Positions 26,791 to 33,812 of a stretch of DNA of 64,000 nt are shown one piece after another; position 1 is the stretch's first letter, and each line of letters opens with the position of its first letter. The stretch lies in the NCBI GenBank assembly GCA_020636325.1, contig JACJYC010000005.1, positions 124,001 to 188,000 on the forward strand, read 5' to 3'. The stretch comes from Lewinellaceae bacterium (GTDB lineage Bacteria > Bacteroidota > Bacteroidia > Chitinophagales > Saprospiraceae). The notes beneath the pieces are model-generated. The model did no database searches, was not told the origin of the DNA, and saw only the letters and a list, made by a program, of their open reading frames with translations. The position numbers and the translations under genes are program-made.

Positions 26791-27428
26791 GATCGATCCT
26801 TACAGCCGGATTGAAATATTTCCTCTGGTTCCTGCTGCTGTACGGAGCGCTGACGGCCGTCAGCCTGATCCCGCAGGTCGGCGCGGCGTGTAATGCAATG
26901 TACCGCCAACCCACCGAATGGCTGCTGAAAGGCTTGTTCCCAAAGGCCTATCTGCACCTCAAGGCCCGCCCCGGCGACGCCGACGCCATCGTCGTCGAGT
27001 ACGCCTCCAAGGAAAAGATCGCCCAGGCCCAAATGGAAGCCCGCACCAGCGGCGGCCAGGTGCAGATACCGGGCAAGATCACGGACATGAAGTTCTACAA
27101 CATGTTCCTCAGCTTCCACCTCTTTTTTGTGGCCCTGATGCTGTTGTCGCCCATCACCTGGAAAGAGAAGCTCACGGGCATTGTCATCGGCTCCGTCCTG
27201 TTCTACCTCTTCACCGTTTTCCGGATCAGCCTGTCCCTGATCGTGCTGTTCAACCAGCCGGATGTTGCCATCTACCAGACCGGCGCTTTCTGGCTCAACA
27301 CCAGCAAAAGCATCCTTTATTTCCTGACGCTGGGCGTAAAGGTGCTTGTTGTGCTGCTGCTGTGGGTGCTGTTGGCCTTTCGGAAGCAGAATTGGAAGGA
27401 GTTGCTTCAGGTCAAGGATAAAGGATAA
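26787..27428 (+). CDS. Exosortase H-associated membrane protein
   Basis: A 213-residue membrane protein with four predicted segments (LKYFLWFLLLYGALTAVSLI, MFLSFHLFFVALMLLSPITW, IVIGSVLFYLFTVFRISLSL, ILYFLTLGVKVLVVLLLWVL) and a periplasmic loop (about 45-100). It overlaps xrtH by ATGA and matches the companion gene found beside exosortase H in other genomes; its role in sorting is unknown. The last codons (KDKG) and the TAA stop lie inside a GGATAAA-type tandem array. Confidence 0.85.
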   Translation: MRSILTAGLKYFLWFLLLYGALTAVSLIPQVGAACNAMYRQPTEWLLKGLFPKAYLHLKARPGDADAIVVEYASKEKIAQAQMEARTSGGQVQIPGKITDMKFYNMFLSFHLFFVALMLLSPITWKEKLTGIVIGSVLFYLFTVFRISLSLIVLFNQPDVAIYQTGAFWLNTSKSILYFLTLGVKVLVVLLLWVLLAFRKQNWKELLQVKDKG

Positions 27429-27470
27429 AGGTTAAAGGATGAAGTAGAAAGGTTAAAGAGGCCTCAATTG
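27410..27470 (+). repeat. GGATAAA-type heptamer array at the 3' end of the exosortase-associated gene
   Basis: Units GGATAAA, GGATAAA, GGTTAAA, GGATGAA follow one another and continue less regularly to about 27460. The stop codon of the preceding gene (27426-27428) is part of the array. Confidence 0.7.
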
Positions 27471-27644
27471 GCTACGGCAATGCGGGTCGTCAGGTCCGCC
27501 ATACCGGTAGCAAATCGGTCATTGATTGCGGTTCCGGCCTGTAGGGCCGGCATGTGATTTCTCCGGGCCGGCAAAATCATCGTCGGCCGATTCCGGATCA
27601 GCACCCTTGGACAGATATGGAAATGATTTCAACGGCCGTTGCCG

Positions 27645-27844
27645 GTTTTAAATGCAAAATGCAAAATGCGAAATTCTAAATGTAAAGGTGGCTGCCCGCC
27701 CTGACAACGGCGGCTGCCTTATCCCACTACTTTTACATTTCGCATTAACTCTTTTACATTTTGCATTACCCAATCCGGTTTTCAATGCAAAATGCAAAAT
27801 GCCAATTTGTAAATGCAAAGGTGGCTGCCCGCCCCAATTTAACC
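27645..27844. repeat. ATGCAAA-type repeat block
   Basis: The 416-base gap between 27428 and 27845 has no credible gene. Its right half holds two copies of a unit made of AATGCAAAATGC, then AAATGTAAAGGTGGCTGCCC (near 27651 and 27784), with an inverted segment TTACATTTCGCATTA between them, so the strands can fold back. Relatives lie at 54822-54905 and twice in 55709-55985. The left half has GC-rich palindromes (GCCGGCCTGTAGGGCCGGC at 27537-27552 and nearby) but no other recognisable content. Confidence 0.7.
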
Positions 27845-29602
27845 TTATCTTACCGGCATCTTCACGCCTTCCATAACTCGCCCCACGGGGTACAGGTTGT
27901 ACGTCGGCTCGTAGTGCGGGGTTTGGCGGTAGACCCAGTCGAGCTGGGCGCGCGGGTTTTTGGCGAACTCAGCATCGGTTTGCTTGCGGGCTTCAAGTTG
28001 AGCTTTCACTTCCGGGTGGTTTTGGAGGAATTCAGCGGCCAGGTCCTCAAAGACATAGCTGGAAAAGTATTCCTTCTGGCCCAGGATGCCGTCGAAGAAA
28101 TTCCAGGCAAAAAAGCTGTCGAGGCCCTGCGGTTCGAGGGTTTCCACCAGGTAGCGGTTGGAAGGCTGGTCGGTGAAGGCGACATAGTCGCCTTGGTGGA
28201 ACGGCCAGGTCATATGGCGTTTGTCCAGCTGAACGTCGTAGTGCAGGTAATGGCCTTCGTAGGCGTCGCGGGTCTTGTAATCGGCGATATAGTACATCTC
28301 CAGTTCGGGCATGAAATCGGCCGTGAGCCGCTGCAGTTTGACGCCGTTCTTCTCCAGGCGTTCGATCACTTCGCTGTAGGCTTGCGGGATGATATAGGCA
28401 TAGGGTTTGGCCGTCATTTTAGCCGGCAGGAAGGTATTCCAATAGGGTGTTTTGCGCTCAAAGGGAGCGGTGCGGTCGTACCAGAGGCGGTCGGCGCCGG
28501 TCACTTCGCTGGGTTTGTATTTGCCTTCGTACCCTTTGAAGATGATGGTATCCGCCTGATCCCTGGCAATCGTCCAGTCCAGCGGGAAGGAATCCCGGGT
28601 CATGGTATGCTGAATGGCTTCGGCTTTCAGTTTGCCGATCTTCTCGTACTGCTCGTTCATTACCCGGAGCATCACGTCCATATAGGCGTAGGTCACCTGC
28701 ACGCGTTGCGGGAAGGGCTTGAGCATATGCGTTTCGGGAATGAAACCGATGCAATTGTGCAGGGCGGCGTAGCCGGAGGAATAGCGCGGCGAATCGTAAA
28801 AACCGTAGATGCCTTTATCGGGGGTATCCCGGAAATTGTTGACGTAGGGCGTCATTTCCCAGTTACGGGCCTTCATATCGGCGTAGAGGCGGGGCAGCAG
28901 GTCCTGGTCGAGGTATTGGCCGAGGGCGGGGTCGAGCTTGTCCTGCTGACTGGCCAGCATGGTGAGGGTATAGGTATAATCGGCGCCGTTGGACGTATGG
29001 TTATCGATCAGGATATCGGGCTGCCAATAGTTGAAGATCTCGTTGAAGGTCAGTGCGTTTTTGGAATCGCACTTGATGAAATCGCGGTTCAGGTCCAGGT
29101 TTTTGGCGTTGCCGCGAAAGCCGTACGCGTTGGGCCCGTTCTGGTTGACCCGGCTGTAAGGCCCGCGGTTCAGTCCGCCGCCGATATTGTAATAAGGGAT
29201 CACGACGAGCACGACGTGCTGAAGGTTGCGCTGCAATTCCGGTTTTTGGAGGATATCCCGGACCAGCATCATGGTCGCATCCACGCCTTCGGGTTCGCCG
29301 GGGTGGATGGCGTTGTTGACGAACAGGATCCGCTTGTTCTGTTTGCGGATGGCCGCGGGGTCGAACACTTTGTCCAGCGACAGAACGGCCGTGTGCAGCG
29401 GAAAACCGGCGTCGGTCGCCCCCCACTCGCGAAGCTGCAATTGCGGGAAGGCGTTTGCCAGTTTTTTGTAGAAATCAATCGCCTCGAAATAGGTGGCGGT
29501 GACATTCTGGTCCTTTTCAAAGGGCGTGGTAAAGTCGCCTTTCTGGGCGTGGAGGGCGATCGAAAACAGGCATAAAAACAGGAGATTCGTCAGGCGAAAC
29601 AT
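27845..29602 (-). CDS. Secreted M14-family zinc carboxypeptidase-like protein
   Basis: A 585-residue secreted metallopeptidase with signal peptide MFRLTNLLFLCLFSIALHAQ. Zinc ligands of the carboxypeptidase A fold are visible as NAIHPGEPEGVDATMMLVRD (HxxE), and the third His in DILIDNHTSNGADYTYTLTM. SRVNQNGPNAYGFRGNAKNL with DLNRDF matches the substrate-binding Asn-Arg region. Such proteins trim C-terminal residues from peptides in the periplasm or outside. The ATG at 29602 starts the signal peptide; the open frame upstream is Pro-rich and non-homologous. Confidence 0.88.
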   Translation of the reverse strand: MFRLTNLLFLCLFSIALHAQKGDFTTPFEKDQNVTATYFEAIDFYKKLANAFPQLQLREWGATDAGFPLHTAVLSLDKVFDPAAIRKQNKRILFVNNAIHPGEPEGVDATMMLVRDILQKPELQRNLQHVVLVVIPYYNIGGGLNRGPYSRVNQNGPNAYGFRGNAKNLDLNRDFIKCDSKNALTFNEIFNYWQPDILIDNHTSNGADYTYTLTMLASQQDKLDPALGQYLDQDLLPRLYADMKARNWEMTPYVNNFRDTPDKGIYGFYDSPRYSSGYAALHNCIGFIPETHMLKPFPQRVQVTYAYMDVMLRVMNEQYEKIGKLKAEAIQHTMTRDSFPLDWTIARDQADTIIFKGYEGKYKPSEVTGADRLWYDRTAPFERKTPYWNTFLPAKMTAKPYAYIIPQAYSEVIERLEKNGVKLQRLTADFMPELEMYYIADYKTRDAYEGHYLHYDVQLDKRHMTWPFHQGDYVAFTDQPSNRYLVETLEPQGLDSFFAWNFFDGILGQKEYFSSYVFEDLAAEFLQNHPEVKAQLEARKQTDAEFAKNPRAQLDWVYRQTPHYEPTYNLYPVGRVMEGVKMPVR

Positions 29603-29804
29603 TGGAGAGGTGGTTGGTTGGGGCGAAGATACGGTATACGGGGGCTCCCTTCCAAATAAAATTTCACCCGGAGGCGGACGGGGCTTTTCCTGGTAGTCCC
29701 GAAAGGTTTTGGCGGAAACCGGGGCCGGTACGCACCGGGAATCCGGTTGTGGATATGGATGTTGCATGATGAAAGGGATTTTGGTATCAGCAGATTAGCC
29801 TGGT

Positions 29805-30113
29805 CTATATCTTTCTTACTTTTTCGTCTCGTGCCGGTTGCCTGTCACGGTTTACCGTTTCAATGATCCGTTCGTCCTGTTGCATATGATCTCGATCCTC
29901 ATATTTCACCACTCCGTTCTTATCTTCCGTTTCATACTTCTGAACGGTTCTGGACAAATAGATGTAGCCCATTCCGATCAGCAAGGTGACGATTAATACC
30001 CGGATGACCAATCCGACCAGCCGCATTACGGCTTTTGCTCCGATAGCCAAAAAATAAAGGGTGCCGAATGCGCAGATGATCAGGGTTGCGGTTAAAGCAG
30101 CATTATTTTCCAT
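29805..30113 (-). CDS. Small two-helix membrane protein, paralogue 1
   Basis: A 102-residue protein with two membrane segments (LTATLIICAFGTLYFLAIGA and LVGLVIRVLIVTLLIGMGYI) and a charged C-terminal tail rich in Glu, Asp and Arg. It is a paralogue of the next gene: TLYFLAIGAKAVMRLVGLVI aligns with TLYFLGVGAKAVFKLIGWML. It has no recognised family. A promoter-like motif shared with the paralogue and with the 32708 peptide ORF lies ~80-110 bases upstream of the start. Confidence 0.7.
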   Translation of the reverse strand: MENNAALTATLIICAFGTLYFLAIGAKAVMRLVGLVIRVLIVTLLIGMGYIYLSRTVQKYETEDKNGVVKYEDRDHMQQDERIIETVNRDRQPARDEKVRKI

Positions 30114-30191
30114 GATGGTTCGGTTTTAGAGATGATCAATGGTGAACTATTGCGCCTGCGTTCAGGCTTTCCCTAATACCGGCGAAAAGGT

Positions 30192-30226
30192 GGATCGTCA
30201 ATTGAGAAATTGTGTTTCTTTTTTAT
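30192..30226 (-). promoter_or_regulatory. Shared promoter-like motif, copy 1
   Basis: On the minus strand ATAAAAAAGAAACA (30226-30213) is followed, 17 bases after GAAAC, by GATCC (30196-30192). The arrangement resembles an ECF-sigma promoter (GAAAC-type -35, 16-17 base spacer, GAYC-like -10). It is 79 bases upstream of paralogue 1. Copies 2 and 3 have exactly the same spacing. Confidence 0.55.
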
Positions 30227-30418
30227 GAACAACACCAATAGCGGTTAAAAATCTAACCGGGGTTTAGCGGGGTTTAGTTCAGGTTTAGTCCCATTTTGGG
30301 AATACATCTTCCAGGCCGCCCGGCGGCGACCCGGATCGTTCGTTTGGTCGCAAAAGTTTCGCGGGATCCCTTCTGATTCCGCATCGGGTTGTCCGGCAAA
30401 TCGCAGCCGGCTGTACGC

Positions 30419-30709
30419 TCAATTTTCTCTTACGTGTGCGTGGTTTTCCAGTCTCAGTTGCTCTTCGTCCTGTTTCTCCATTTTGTGCGGTTGCTCCATC
30501 TGCTGTTCGTTCTCCTGCATGTGCTCGTCAATGACGTCCACCTTTTTGGAGAGGAAAGCGAAAATGAAGCCCACCAGCAGGGCTGTAACCAACACCTGCA
30601 ACATCCATCCGATCAGTTTAAAAACGGCTTTGGCGCCGACTCCGAGGAAGTACAGCGTTCCGACCGATCCGAAGACCAGCAAAAAGGTCAGAATTGAATT
30701 GTTGTCCAT
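30419..30709 (-). CDS. Small two-helix membrane protein, paralogue 2
   Basis: A 96-residue paralogue of the preceding gene with two membrane segments (ILTFLLVFGSVGTLYFLGVG and LIGWMLQVLVTALLVGFIFA). Its tail is Glu/Gln/His-rich (HMQENEQQMEQPHKMEKQDE). Family unknown. Together with paralogue 1 it looks like a recent tandem duplication that included the upstream control region. The 305 bases between the genes contain a GGTTTAG triplicate (30249-30289) and the copy-1 promoter motif, and nothing else recognisable. Confidence 0.7.
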   Translation of the reverse strand: MDNNSILTFLLVFGSVGTLYFLGVGAKAVFKLIGWMLQVLVTALLVGFIFAFLSKKVDVIDEHMQENEQQMEQPHKMEKQDEEQLRLENHAHVREN

Positions 30710-30776
30710 TTTTCCTGTTTTTTTGGTTTAGCAATCCGCTTGCGTTCAAGCTTCAAAAACCAACGGGGGAAAAAAT

Positions 30777-30811
30777 GGATCTTTACTTTAGAAAAACTGT
30801 TTCTTTTTTAT
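30777..30811 (-). promoter_or_regulatory. Shared promoter-like motif, copy 2
   Basis: ATAAAAAAGAAACA (30811-30798, minus) with GATCC (30781-30777) 17 bases after GAAAC, 68 bases upstream of paralogue 2. The 48 bases from ATAAAA onward align with copy 1 without gaps. Confidence 0.55.
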
Positions 30812-30902
30812 TGCTATAAATATTTTAATAAGAAATAATACTCAAATTTATTCTATTTTTTGGTAAAAGTCAAGCAGGCGAGCAAAAAATCTTTACCGGC
30901 AA

Positions 30903-30998
30903 GGCGGCAGCTGCAGCATGGAGCATGGTTAGTTGCGCACTTTGAAAAGGATCTGCATCACCGGCAGGGCGGCAGCTGCAGCATGGAGCATGGTTAGT
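30903..30998. repeat. 31-bp direct repeat overlapping a stop codon
   Basis: GGCGGCAGCTGCAGCATGGA followed by GCATGGTTAGT occurs exactly at 30903-30933 and 30968-30998. The second copy contains the TAA stop (30994-30996) of the unknown 513-residue gene. Similar bases before each copy (ATCTTTACCGGCA and ATCTGCATCACCGGCA) suggest an original unit of about 60 bases. Confidence 0.9.
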
Positions 30999-32535
30999 CT
31001 GCCCAAAGCTTCCACATCGGTTCTTCTCCATCCCATTTCCCCGGTTCGTAGATATTGTGTTGGCCGATCGAAAGGGTTTTCTCGAAAAATTCGACGATCC
31101 GGGTATTGGACATGGTCTTGATCGTGCGGTTGATGGCCTTGGTAACGTTTTGGTAGATCCTTCTGTTATCGCGACTGTCTTCGCGGCCGGAGTAGAGGAC
31201 ACCGCTGAGGGTCATTCCTTTTTTATAAAATCGTTCGTCGGATTGCCCGGGCTCCAGTTCGAGTTTGCGGACCTTGAGTTGCCGGCGGGCATCGGTCATC
31301 AGGTGGAAATTCCGTTGGGAAGAATTGATGCGATAGAGTTGCTCGGCCGCGAAGACGAGGTATTCCTGCAATTCAACAGCGGCCTCAGGTCTTGCGTTGC
31401 GCAAGTGCGGCTCGATCCGTTTGATGGTTTCAAGCCAGCTTTTTTCGTCGTCGGGGTGGGTGTTCTTGCCGTAGGTATCGGACAGTTCGCGCCACAGCGG
31501 CGCCGATTGGTTCAGGTCATTTTTTGACCGAAGGTACAATTGATGGCAGGAGATCTCCGTACCGGGGTTGAGGAGCAGCTGATGGATGTAGATCAGCCCC
31601 ATGGTATACTGGTTGGCCATTTTCACCAGTTCGCCTTCAAAGCGGATCGACCAGCTTTCGGTGCCCCGGTAAAATTCGAAATCGACGCTGGCGCCGGGTG
31701 AAGCCCACCGGTGGGAAAGCGCCCGCAGTTCGCCCAGGTTTTGCCAGGCCGTTTCGAGGGAAGTCTGTTGCGCTTCCAGCAGCTGGCGGCTGTTCTTTAC
31801 TTCTGTGAGGATCTCCTCCAACCGTCCTGCGGCGAGTTGTTCGGGCCGGCGGCAGAGTTCCCACTTTTCCAGTATGGCGCCGAACAATTCCTCGGTTTGC
31901 GTTTTCAGCCAGCCGGCTTCCATGCCGTCGGACAGGGCAGCTTTAAAGAATACCGCGTGCTGGCCGAGCTGCAATTCGCGTTCTTCCAGCGAAACGCCCT
32001 GAAAAAGGGGTTTGCAATAGGGCACCCAGAGGCCGGCGGCGGAAGACTTGTAAGATTCCGGCAGAAAGGTCTGGCAAAAGGCTTCAAGAAAGGCCTGGGT
32101 CAGTTGAAGATCGTTTTTAAGGGTATTCAGTTTCGAGACGGAAAAGGCCGATTGTATCCGGTAAAATCGTTCGTTGAGCAAGGCAGCCGCCAGTCCCTCA
32201 GCAGCGGGCGGCCGAAGGTTGTTTGCGCTGTCGTCCGTCAATACGAATCCGGCCCTGAAGCCCCACGCTTCCAGCGGATGCGCATGCGCCCCGGCGGTGA
32301 AAGGCTGATCCAGGCGATCATTCAACCAGGCGATCGTCCGGGCCGGTACGGCGCCGTCCATTACCGGGGGCGCCGCATCCCAGGAAACCGGGAAACGGGG
32401 CCCTATTGAGCGCCATGACCCCGCCTCAAGGTAGGACACCCCGGTACCGTCCTTGTCCCTGGAAGGCAATGCCACCACGATGCGCCCCTCGCCAAAGGCC
32501 CGGACAAGCTGCCGTATCCAGTAGGTTTGTGTCAA
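30994..32535 (-). CDS. Unknown 513-residue protein divergent from the 32708-37632 locus
   Basis: A soluble 513-residue protein without signal peptide or recognised domain. It starts MTQTYWIRQLVRAFGEGRIV; the first ~130 residues look globular alpha/beta (VSYLEAGSWRSIGPRFPVSW, EAWGFRAGFVLTDDSANNLR). The centre (about 215-275) is helical and Glu/Leu-rich, possibly coiled coil (ILTEVKNSRQLLEAQQTSLE). The C-terminal third has KVRKLELEPGQSDERFYKKG and YQNVTKAINRTIKTMSN. It is transcribed away from a plus-strand block of three equally unknown genes, suggesting one locus. The stop codon lies in a 31-bp direct repeat. Confidence 0.7.
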   Translation of the reverse strand: MTQTYWIRQLVRAFGEGRIVVALPSRDKDGTGVSYLEAGSWRSIGPRFPVSWDAAPPVMDGAVPARTIAWLNDRLDQPFTAGAHAHPLEAWGFRAGFVLTDDSANNLRPPAAEGLAAALLNERFYRIQSAFSVSKLNTLKNDLQLTQAFLEAFCQTFLPESYKSSAAGLWVPYCKPLFQGVSLEERELQLGQHAVFFKAALSDGMEAGWLKTQTEELFGAILEKWELCRRPEQLAAGRLEEILTEVKNSRQLLEAQQTSLETAWQNLGELRALSHRWASPGASVDFEFYRGTESWSIRFEGELVKMANQYTMGLIYIHQLLLNPGTEISCHQLYLRSKNDLNQSAPLWRELSDTYGKNTHPDDEKSWLETIKRIEPHLRNARPEAAVELQEYLVFAAEQLYRINSSQRNFHLMTDARRQLKVRKLELEPGQSDERFYKKGMTLSGVLYSGREDSRDNRRIYQNVTKAINRTIKTMSNTRIVEFFEKTLSIGQHNIYEPGKWDGEEPMWKLWAD

Positions 32536-32623
32536 GGGGAATTATTTATTTTTAAAAATGGCCCCGATTTTCAGGGGATTTATCATTTTTTCTATCTGAT
32601 TCAGATCAAAGTATGTAAAGAAA

Positions 32624-32658
32624 CTAAAAAAGAAACAATTTTTCTACCTGAAAGACAT
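32624..32658 (+). promoter_or_regulatory. Shared promoter-like motif, copy 3
   Basis: CTAAAAAAGAAACA (32624-32637) followed by GACAT (32654-32658), again 17 bases after GAAAC, lies 50 bases before the 18-codon ORF at 32708. The stretch TTTTTCTCCGG downstream also aligns with copies 1 and 2. Confidence 0.5.
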
Positions 32659-32707
32659 GGTTTTTCTCCGGTATACTATAAAATTCACCACCATAACACC
32701 TAAAATT

Positions 32708-32764
32708 ATGAAAACCACTGCAACTGACGGATGCGCCTGTTATTCGCGCAACGGACCATTTTGA
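32708..32764 (+). CDS. Candidate 18-residue peptide with CxC motif
   Basis: ATG to TGA encodes MKTTATDGCACYSRNGPF, preceded by an A-rich leader (CACCTAAAATT) typical of start sites in this phylum and by the copy-3 promoter motif. A Thr-rich head and Cys-x-Cys tail recall small bacteriocin or modified-peptide precursors, but no modification enzyme is nearby. Loss of one T in the T4 run at 32759-32762 would extend it to 34 codons (ending LIALCT). Its reality is uncertain. The rest of the 435-base divergent gap (32536-32970) shows no other feature. Confidence 0.35.
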   Translation: MKTTATDGCACYSRNGPF

Positions 32765-32970
32765 CGCGCCTGATCCAATTACCTTTCCGCTACTTATCGC
32801 ATTATGCACCTAATGCTGTATTGCACCGCCTTTCCGGGTAAACGTACCTGAAAAGAAGGCTACCGGCGAACGGTTGGGATTTTTTTGCGGATTGCTGCAC
32901 CTTTTTAACGAAAAACCATATCTTTACTGTCTCCGGTTTAAAGTCTATCGTGTAGAAAACTTTAACCCAA

Positions 32971-33807
32971 ATGTTAGCATTTGCAGAAGAGGCAGCCACA
33001 CTAAAGCCGCAAGAAAGAGAAAAAATATCACGCATCCTGAAAGGATGGGAAACCGAAAATACCGCTGCTGTGAAAAACCTGATAGCGGAGCATTTTCTGG
33101 CCCATCCGGAAATGCAATATATTGTCAGGAAGTTTGTTGAACTCCCGGAGGATTGTTCATGCACAACCCTGGAGGGGGAATTCCGGCAGCAATTCTACTC
33201 CTGGCTCCAACTCCAAGGAACGGAAATTGAACAATACGCCGCCGCTCCTGAACGAATCGGAATAGTTATCCCTCTTGATCTGATTCAAAACCTGTTCCTA
33301 ACGCAATACAGTACCTGGTTCCCGACCGCAGCGCGGTTCGATCGTTTTATTGACAATCTGGAGCAGCACCCCAAACCGGGAGAGTGGCTGCAAGGCCGAA
33401 GGTTCGGCTATCTCAGGGTTAAAGCCGACTATATGCTGAACTGGTTCTTCTGGGATTCGGAAGGCGAAATCGGCGACCCGAGGGAACTTTTGCATTCCAT
33501 GTCCAGTTTAGAGGCCAGGGAATTTCTTGATCTCCCCTCGTGGCATGAAGCGGGCAACCGCCTGGCGGTAATGGTATTCCGGTACCACCCTGCCGCCGAA
33601 GGGATGCAGCTTTTCCGCCCTACCTGGTGCGACGCCGACTTCATGGCCGGTTTTCAGCCGCCGCCTGCAACGGAGACCCGGTTCGGGATTGTCAATCCGA
33701 CCTATGAGCGCCCGATAAACGGCCGCAAGCGCATAATTGCGGAAGCCGTAGGCCGAAGCGCCTACTTTAAATTATCATTTTTGGAAAGTTTTGAAATTTT
33801 TTCGTAA
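32971..33807 (+). CDS. Unknown protein, gene 1 of the three-gene block
   Basis: A 278-residue soluble protein, MLAFAEEAATLKPQEREKIS onward. The first ~120 residues are helical (ENTAAVKNLIAEHFLAHPEM); the rest is mixed, with conserved-looking aromatic stretches (RRFGYLRVKADYMLNWFFWD, AVMVFRYHPAAEGMQLFRPT). No family is recognised. Composition is chromosomal. It ends 5 bases before the next start, so the three genes are very likely one transcript. Confidence 0.7.
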   Translation: MLAFAEEAATLKPQEREKISRILKGWETENTAAVKNLIAEHFLAHPEMQYIVRKFVELPEDCSCTTLEGEFRQQFYSWLQLQGTEIEQYAAAPERIGIVIPLDLIQNLFLTQYSTWFPTAARFDRFIDNLEQHPKPGEWLQGRRFGYLRVKADYMLNWFFWDSEGEIGDPRELLHSMSSLEAREFLDLPSWHEAGNRLAVMVFRYHPAAEGMQLFRPTWCDADFMAGFQPPPATETRFGIVNPTYERPINGRKRIIAEAVGRSAYFKLSFLESFEIFS

Positions 33808-33812
33808 GCATC

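Noticed and set aside
27480..27600. tRNA or structured RNA near the GC-rich palindromes
   Set aside because: GCCGGC hairpins are present but no cloverleaf, T-loop or anticodon arm could be assembled.
27761..29575. 604-codon open frame opposite the M14 peptidase gene
   Set aside because: Antisense shadow of a GC-rich gene; translation is Gly/Val/His-rich with no motifs, while the other strand has a signal peptide and zinc ligands.
30354..30363. Third copy of the palindromic repeat
   Set aside because: Only the ten bases AAGTTTCGCG match and no second arm exists.
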